Assembly (NCBI RefSeq): GCF_029537395.1
Contig: NZ_CP120677.1
Span: 2,318,566 to 2,382,565 of the forward strand
DNA: 64,000 bases
DNA from: Tissierella sp. Yu-01
GTDB taxonomy: Bacteria; Bacillota; Clostridia; Tissierellales; Tissierellaceae
Reading direction: 5' to 3'
Shown here: piece by piece, positions 61,917 through 64,000 of the stretch
Position numbering within the stretch: position 1 is the first letter of the stretch
Layout of the letters: each line of letters starts with the position of its first letter
Program-made: the position numbers and the translations under genes
The notes under the pieces: generated by a model
Told to the model about the DNA's origin: nothing
Databases searched by the model: none
What the model saw: the letters and a program-made list of their open reading frames with translations, nothing else

Positions 61917-62220
61917 ATTAATACTTATGATTATATTTATTGGCTCTGGTCTTTTTGTATTTGGAGTAGCGACCTTTGGACTCTTTAAACTGGATTATAT
62001 ATTAAATAGAGTTCACGTTGCTGCAAAATGTGACACCTTAGCTTCACTATTAGTTATAGTAGGGATAATTATATATACCGGATTCAGCTTTTTAACCTTA
62101 AAGCTACTTTTGGTTATAATTTTTCTATGGCTAACAAATCCTGTTGCAACACACCTTGTAGGACAGACTGAGGTAATTACAAACAAGGACATAGAAAAAG
62201 AGTGCGAGGTGATTGAGTAA
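61903..62220 (+). CDS. Mrp/Mnh subunit G-like protein (MbhC-like)
   Basis: A 105-residue, three-helix protein with the signature FGVATFGLFKLDYILNRVHVAAKCDTLASLLVIVG, a form of the MnhG core (drlHaatkadTlg). The frame is open from 61891, but that ATG abuts its ribosome site. The GTG at 61903 has GGTG six bases earlier and gives the usual length. It overlaps the end of subunit F by 14 bases and shares its last base with the next start. Confidence 0.9.
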   Translation: MELIRLILMIIFIGSGLFVFGVATFGLFKLDYILNRVHVAAKCDTLASLLVIVGIIIYTGFSFLTLKLLLVIIFLWLTNPVATHLVGQTEVITNKDIEKECEVIE

Positions 62221-62816
62221 TGCTTATATATTTCGAGGCATTGTTACTTATATTACTTATACTTACTGCAATAGCTGTCTCATCAACTAAAAAGACACTA
62301 AATGCAATAATAATATTTACAGTTTTCAGCTTGACCATGTCTATATTATGGATAATTATAAAGGCACCTGATTTGGGAATAACAGAGGCAGCAGTAGGAG
62401 CAGGAGTTACAAGTCTACTTTTCTATGTGGCTTTGAGGAATATGGGTGAAATTAAACTCTTTGATAAAGAAAGAAAGAGCAAGAAGAAAGACAAGAAAAA
62501 TTCTTTTGTATATAATCTGTTTTCAGTAATATTTACTATAGCAATAATATATACCTTGCTTTATACAGTGAGTTTCTTACCTCAACAGGGAAGTAGCCAT
62601 GTACCAGCCTTAAATGAGGTATTTACAAGGTATATTAAATCAGGAGTAGAGGAAACTGGTGCTATTAATATAGTTGCAGCTGTAATCTTGGATTATAGAG
62701 CTTTTGATACCTTTGGAGAAGCTACCATGCTGTTTACAGCGACTATTGCTGTAGTGAGCCTTTTAAGGAAAGAGAAAGACGAGGATATGATATATGAAGA
62801 AGATTATAAAAGATGA
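62220..62816 (+). CDS. DUF4040 protein, MrpA C-terminal-like (MbhD + MbhE fused)
   Basis: A 198-residue membrane protein. The first half (1-85) is the MbhD-like core, with ITAIAVSSTKKTLNAIIIF and LWIIIKAPDLGITEAAVGAGVTSLLFYVAL, in which Lys, Asp and Glu are the buried ion-path residues. The second half (about 100-190) matches the MbhE-like end of MrpA (ETGAINIVAAVILDYRAFDTFGEATMLF). In classical Mrp these parts are fused to a large antiporter-like MrpA; here they are separate. Stop and start codons overlap on both sides. Confidence 0.9.
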   Translation: MLIYFEALLLILLILTAIAVSSTKKTLNAIIIFTVFSLTMSILWIIIKAPDLGITEAAVGAGVTSLLFYVALRNMGEIKLFDKERKSKKKDKKNSFVYNLFSVIFTIAIIYTLLYTVSFLPQQGSSHVPALNEVFTRYIKSGVEETGAINIVAAVILDYRAFDTFGEATMLFTATIAVVSLLRKEKDEDMIYEEDYKR

Positions 62817-63225
62817 TGAAATATTAAAAGTAATAACGGAAATATTACTTCCATTTATATTAGTCATGGGAATTTATGTGGTTTTAAATGGACATCTTTC
62901 CCCTGGTGGTGGATTCTCAGGTGGTACAATTTTAGGCTCTGGACTTATATTGTATAGCACAGCCTTTGGAAGTGAGAAAATCAGGAAGTTCTTTAACTTT
63001 AATACATTTATTAAGGCAATATCCTTTTCGTTGTTATTTTATGGAGTGGCAAAGGGGTATTCCTTTATGACTGGAGCAGCACATATAGAGTCGGTTATAC
63101 CAACAGGAACACCAGGTAAGATCCTTAGTGGTGGTTTAATTTTACCATTAAATATTGCTGTGGGTATAGTAGTTGCATGTACTATGTATGGGCTCTATTC
63201 ATTATTTAGTGAGGGGGATATTTAA
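62794..63225 (+). CDS. Mrp/Mnh subunit B-like protein (MbhF-like)
   Basis: A 143-residue membrane protein of the MnhB family. LPFILVMGIYVVLNGHLSPGGGFSGGTILGSGLILYSTAFG (residues about 19-60), with the signature GHxxPGGGFxgG, is decisive. The rest contains AISFSLLFYGVAKGYSFMTG and LNIAVGIVVACTMYGLYSLFSEG. It starts 23 bases before the previous stop, and the C subunit gene follows without a gap. Confidence 0.94.
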   Translation: MKKIIKDDEILKVITEILLPFILVMGIYVVLNGHLSPGGGFSGGTILGSGLILYSTAFGSEKIRKFFNFNTFIKAISFSLLFYGVAKGYSFMTGAAHIESVIPTGTPGKILSGGLILPLNIAVGIVVACTMYGLYSLFSEGDI

Positions 63226-63591
63226 ATGGGAAGTCTATTGATTAATTACTACGAAAGTATCTCTGTCATTTTATTTGGGATAGGATTTAGCATACTTTTA
63301 CTCCATAAGAACTTGATTAGAAAGATCATTGGTATGAATATAATGGATGTTTCAATATTCCTATTTTTAGCGGTTAAAGGTTATGTTTCAGGTAGAGAAG
63401 TTCCAATAATTGAAGGTAATATATTTCAAGGAACGGATTATTATATTAATCCACTGCCTGGAGGATTAGTTCTTACAGGTATTGTTGTATCTGTTTGTAT
63501 GACCGCATTTGCCTTGGCATTAACTCAGAAATATTATGAGAAGTATAATACATTGGATTTAGATGAAGAAGTATTTAGGAAAAGGAGTTGA
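63226..63591 (+). CDS. Mrp/Mnh subunit C-like protein (NuoK-like, MbhG-like)
   Basis: A 121-residue protein with three helices, homologous to NuoK of complex I. KNLIRKIIGMNIMDVSIFLFLAVKGYVSGREVPI (residues about 28-62) has the NuoK-type pattern. The PLPGGLVLTGIVVSVCMTAFALALTQKYYEKY block at 86-117 is the usual C-terminal motif DPLPQALVLTaIVI. The ATG is adjacent to the previous stop, with GAGGGGG upstream. Confidence 0.94.
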   Translation: MGSLLINYYESISVILFGIGFSILLLHKNLIRKIIGMNIMDVSIFLFLAVKGYVSGREVPIIEGNIFQGTDYYINPLPGGLVLTGIVVSVCMTAFALALTQKYYEKYNTLDLDEEVFRKRS

Positions 63592-63596
63592 ATAGA

Positions 63597-64000
63597 ATGG
63601 CATATCAGCAGCATATTCCGTTTTTAAGTATATTTATTCCACTTATATTTGCCATTTTTATTCCTTTATTTAAGAACAGGAAGGCAGCTAAATTAATTAC
63701 ATTATCATCAATTATAGTTGAATTTATATTGTCAGCAATACTTATTACCTATTTAAATAATTATGAACAAGGATTTTTCACATATCAATTAGGTCATTAT
63801 CCTGCACCATGGGGAAATGAACTAAGAGCAGGTTTGTTTGAGGCTATAATAGCACTTACATTTGGAATCATAATGTTTTTATCCATTCTTGGAGGCTCTA
63901 AGGGAATCGAGCATGATATAAAGGAGAGGAAACAGCCGTTTTACTATTTAATGCTAAATCTTCTATTAGCATCCTTATTGGCTTTAGTCTATACAAATGA
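63597..64000 (+). CDS. Mrp/Mbh subunit D-like antiporter protein (NuoN/M-like), 5' part only
   Basis: The first 134 codons of a large membrane protein that runs past the window edge. The translation begins MAYQQHIPFLSIFIPLIFA, has TYQLGHYPAPWGNELRAGLF near residues 66-85 (the GxWpaPwGi motif of MrpD/NuoN proteins), and continues with GIIMFLSILGG and FYYLMLNLLLASLLAL. It starts 5 bases after subunit C behind AAAGGAG. The full gene should encode about 500 residues. Genes after it decide whether this is Mrp or Mbh. Confidence 0.9.
   Translation, partial: MAYQQHIPFLSIFIPLIFAIFIPLFKNRKAAKLITLSSIIVEFILSAILITYLNNYEQGFFTYQLGHYPAPWGNELRAGLFEAIIALTFGIIMFLSILGGSKGIEHDIKERKQPFYYLMLNLLLASLLALVYTN

Overview
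This window looks like a chromosomal segment of a low-GC, anaerobic, Gram-positive bacterium of the Clostridia/Tissierellia type. The evidence is strong AT bias with purine-rich Shine-Dalgarno sites, T-box/TPP/preQ1-style RNA control, lipoproteins with GerMN and DUF4349 domains, a DUF4179 anti-sigma factor, a 2-hydroxyacyl-CoA-dehydratase-like double-cubane reductase with its activator, and a V-type ATPase in the ntpFIKECGABD order. The genus cannot be fixed from sequence reading alone. No phage, plasmid or transposase gene was seen. The interspersed repeats are short, non-coding and hairpin-rich.

Layout. 1-2.95 kb: the end of a TPP riboswitch, then thiM-thiE-thiD (thiamine salvage), a glutaredoxin-like protein and a chorismate mutase. 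2.96-6.2 kb (minus strand): an MFS exporter, a DUF188 protein and a FapA/DUF342 protein. 6.36-12.6 kb: a well-formed promoter and a T-box leader with an ACC (Thr) specifier precede five genes that cover aspartate to threonine: aspartokinase, asd, hom, thrC, thrB. 13.5-19.3 kb (minus): FrhB-like iron-sulfur protein, ABC-F protein, response regulator, histidine kinase and GerMN lipoprotein. 19.5-23.3 kb: rtcB, dihydrofolate reductase, then the double-cubane reductase and its ASKHA activator. 23.3-28 kb: polysaccharide deacetylase, an unknown helical protein, and a PAS/AAA+ sigma-54 activator next to a -24/-12 promoter that drives glutamate formimidoyltransferase. 28-37.5 kb: xpt, a SWIM/SNF2 ATPase, an ABC exporter, and an amidohydrolase with a GATE-type membrane protein. 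37.5-42.8 kb: sigma/anti-sigma pair, a Fic toxin with a short VbhA-like antitoxin, an unknown gene, then radical SAM plus queT behind a preQ1-I-like leader. 42.9-51 kb: transglutaminase, CPBP protease, azlCD, wrbA, DUF4349 lipoprotein, M19 dipeptidase and a DAACS symporter. 51.3-59.9 kb: a complete nine-gene V-ATPase operon whose proteolipid keeps the Na+-ligand residues, then tRNA-Val(GAC). 60.9 kb to the end: an Mrp/Mbh-type ion-transport operon cut off by the window edge.

How the genes work together. The T-box should make threonine operon expression depend on uncharged tRNA-Thr. The TPP switch controls thiamine salvage. The preQ1-like element probably controls translation of the radical SAM-QueT pair, which suggests salvage of queuosine precursors. 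The Na+-type V-ATPase and the Mrp/Mbh-like module lie close together and could form one sodium/proton circuit.

Most unusual signals: (1) the preQ1-I-like leader with radical SAM (CX4CX2C) and QueT; (2) a Fic/antitoxin/unknown-gene block bracketed by two nearly identical 34-bp terminator repeats; (3) at least two families of non-coding repeats whose copies differ by paired, structure-preserving changes; (4) a perfect 12-bp palindrome on the -35 region of the Mrp/Mbh promoter.
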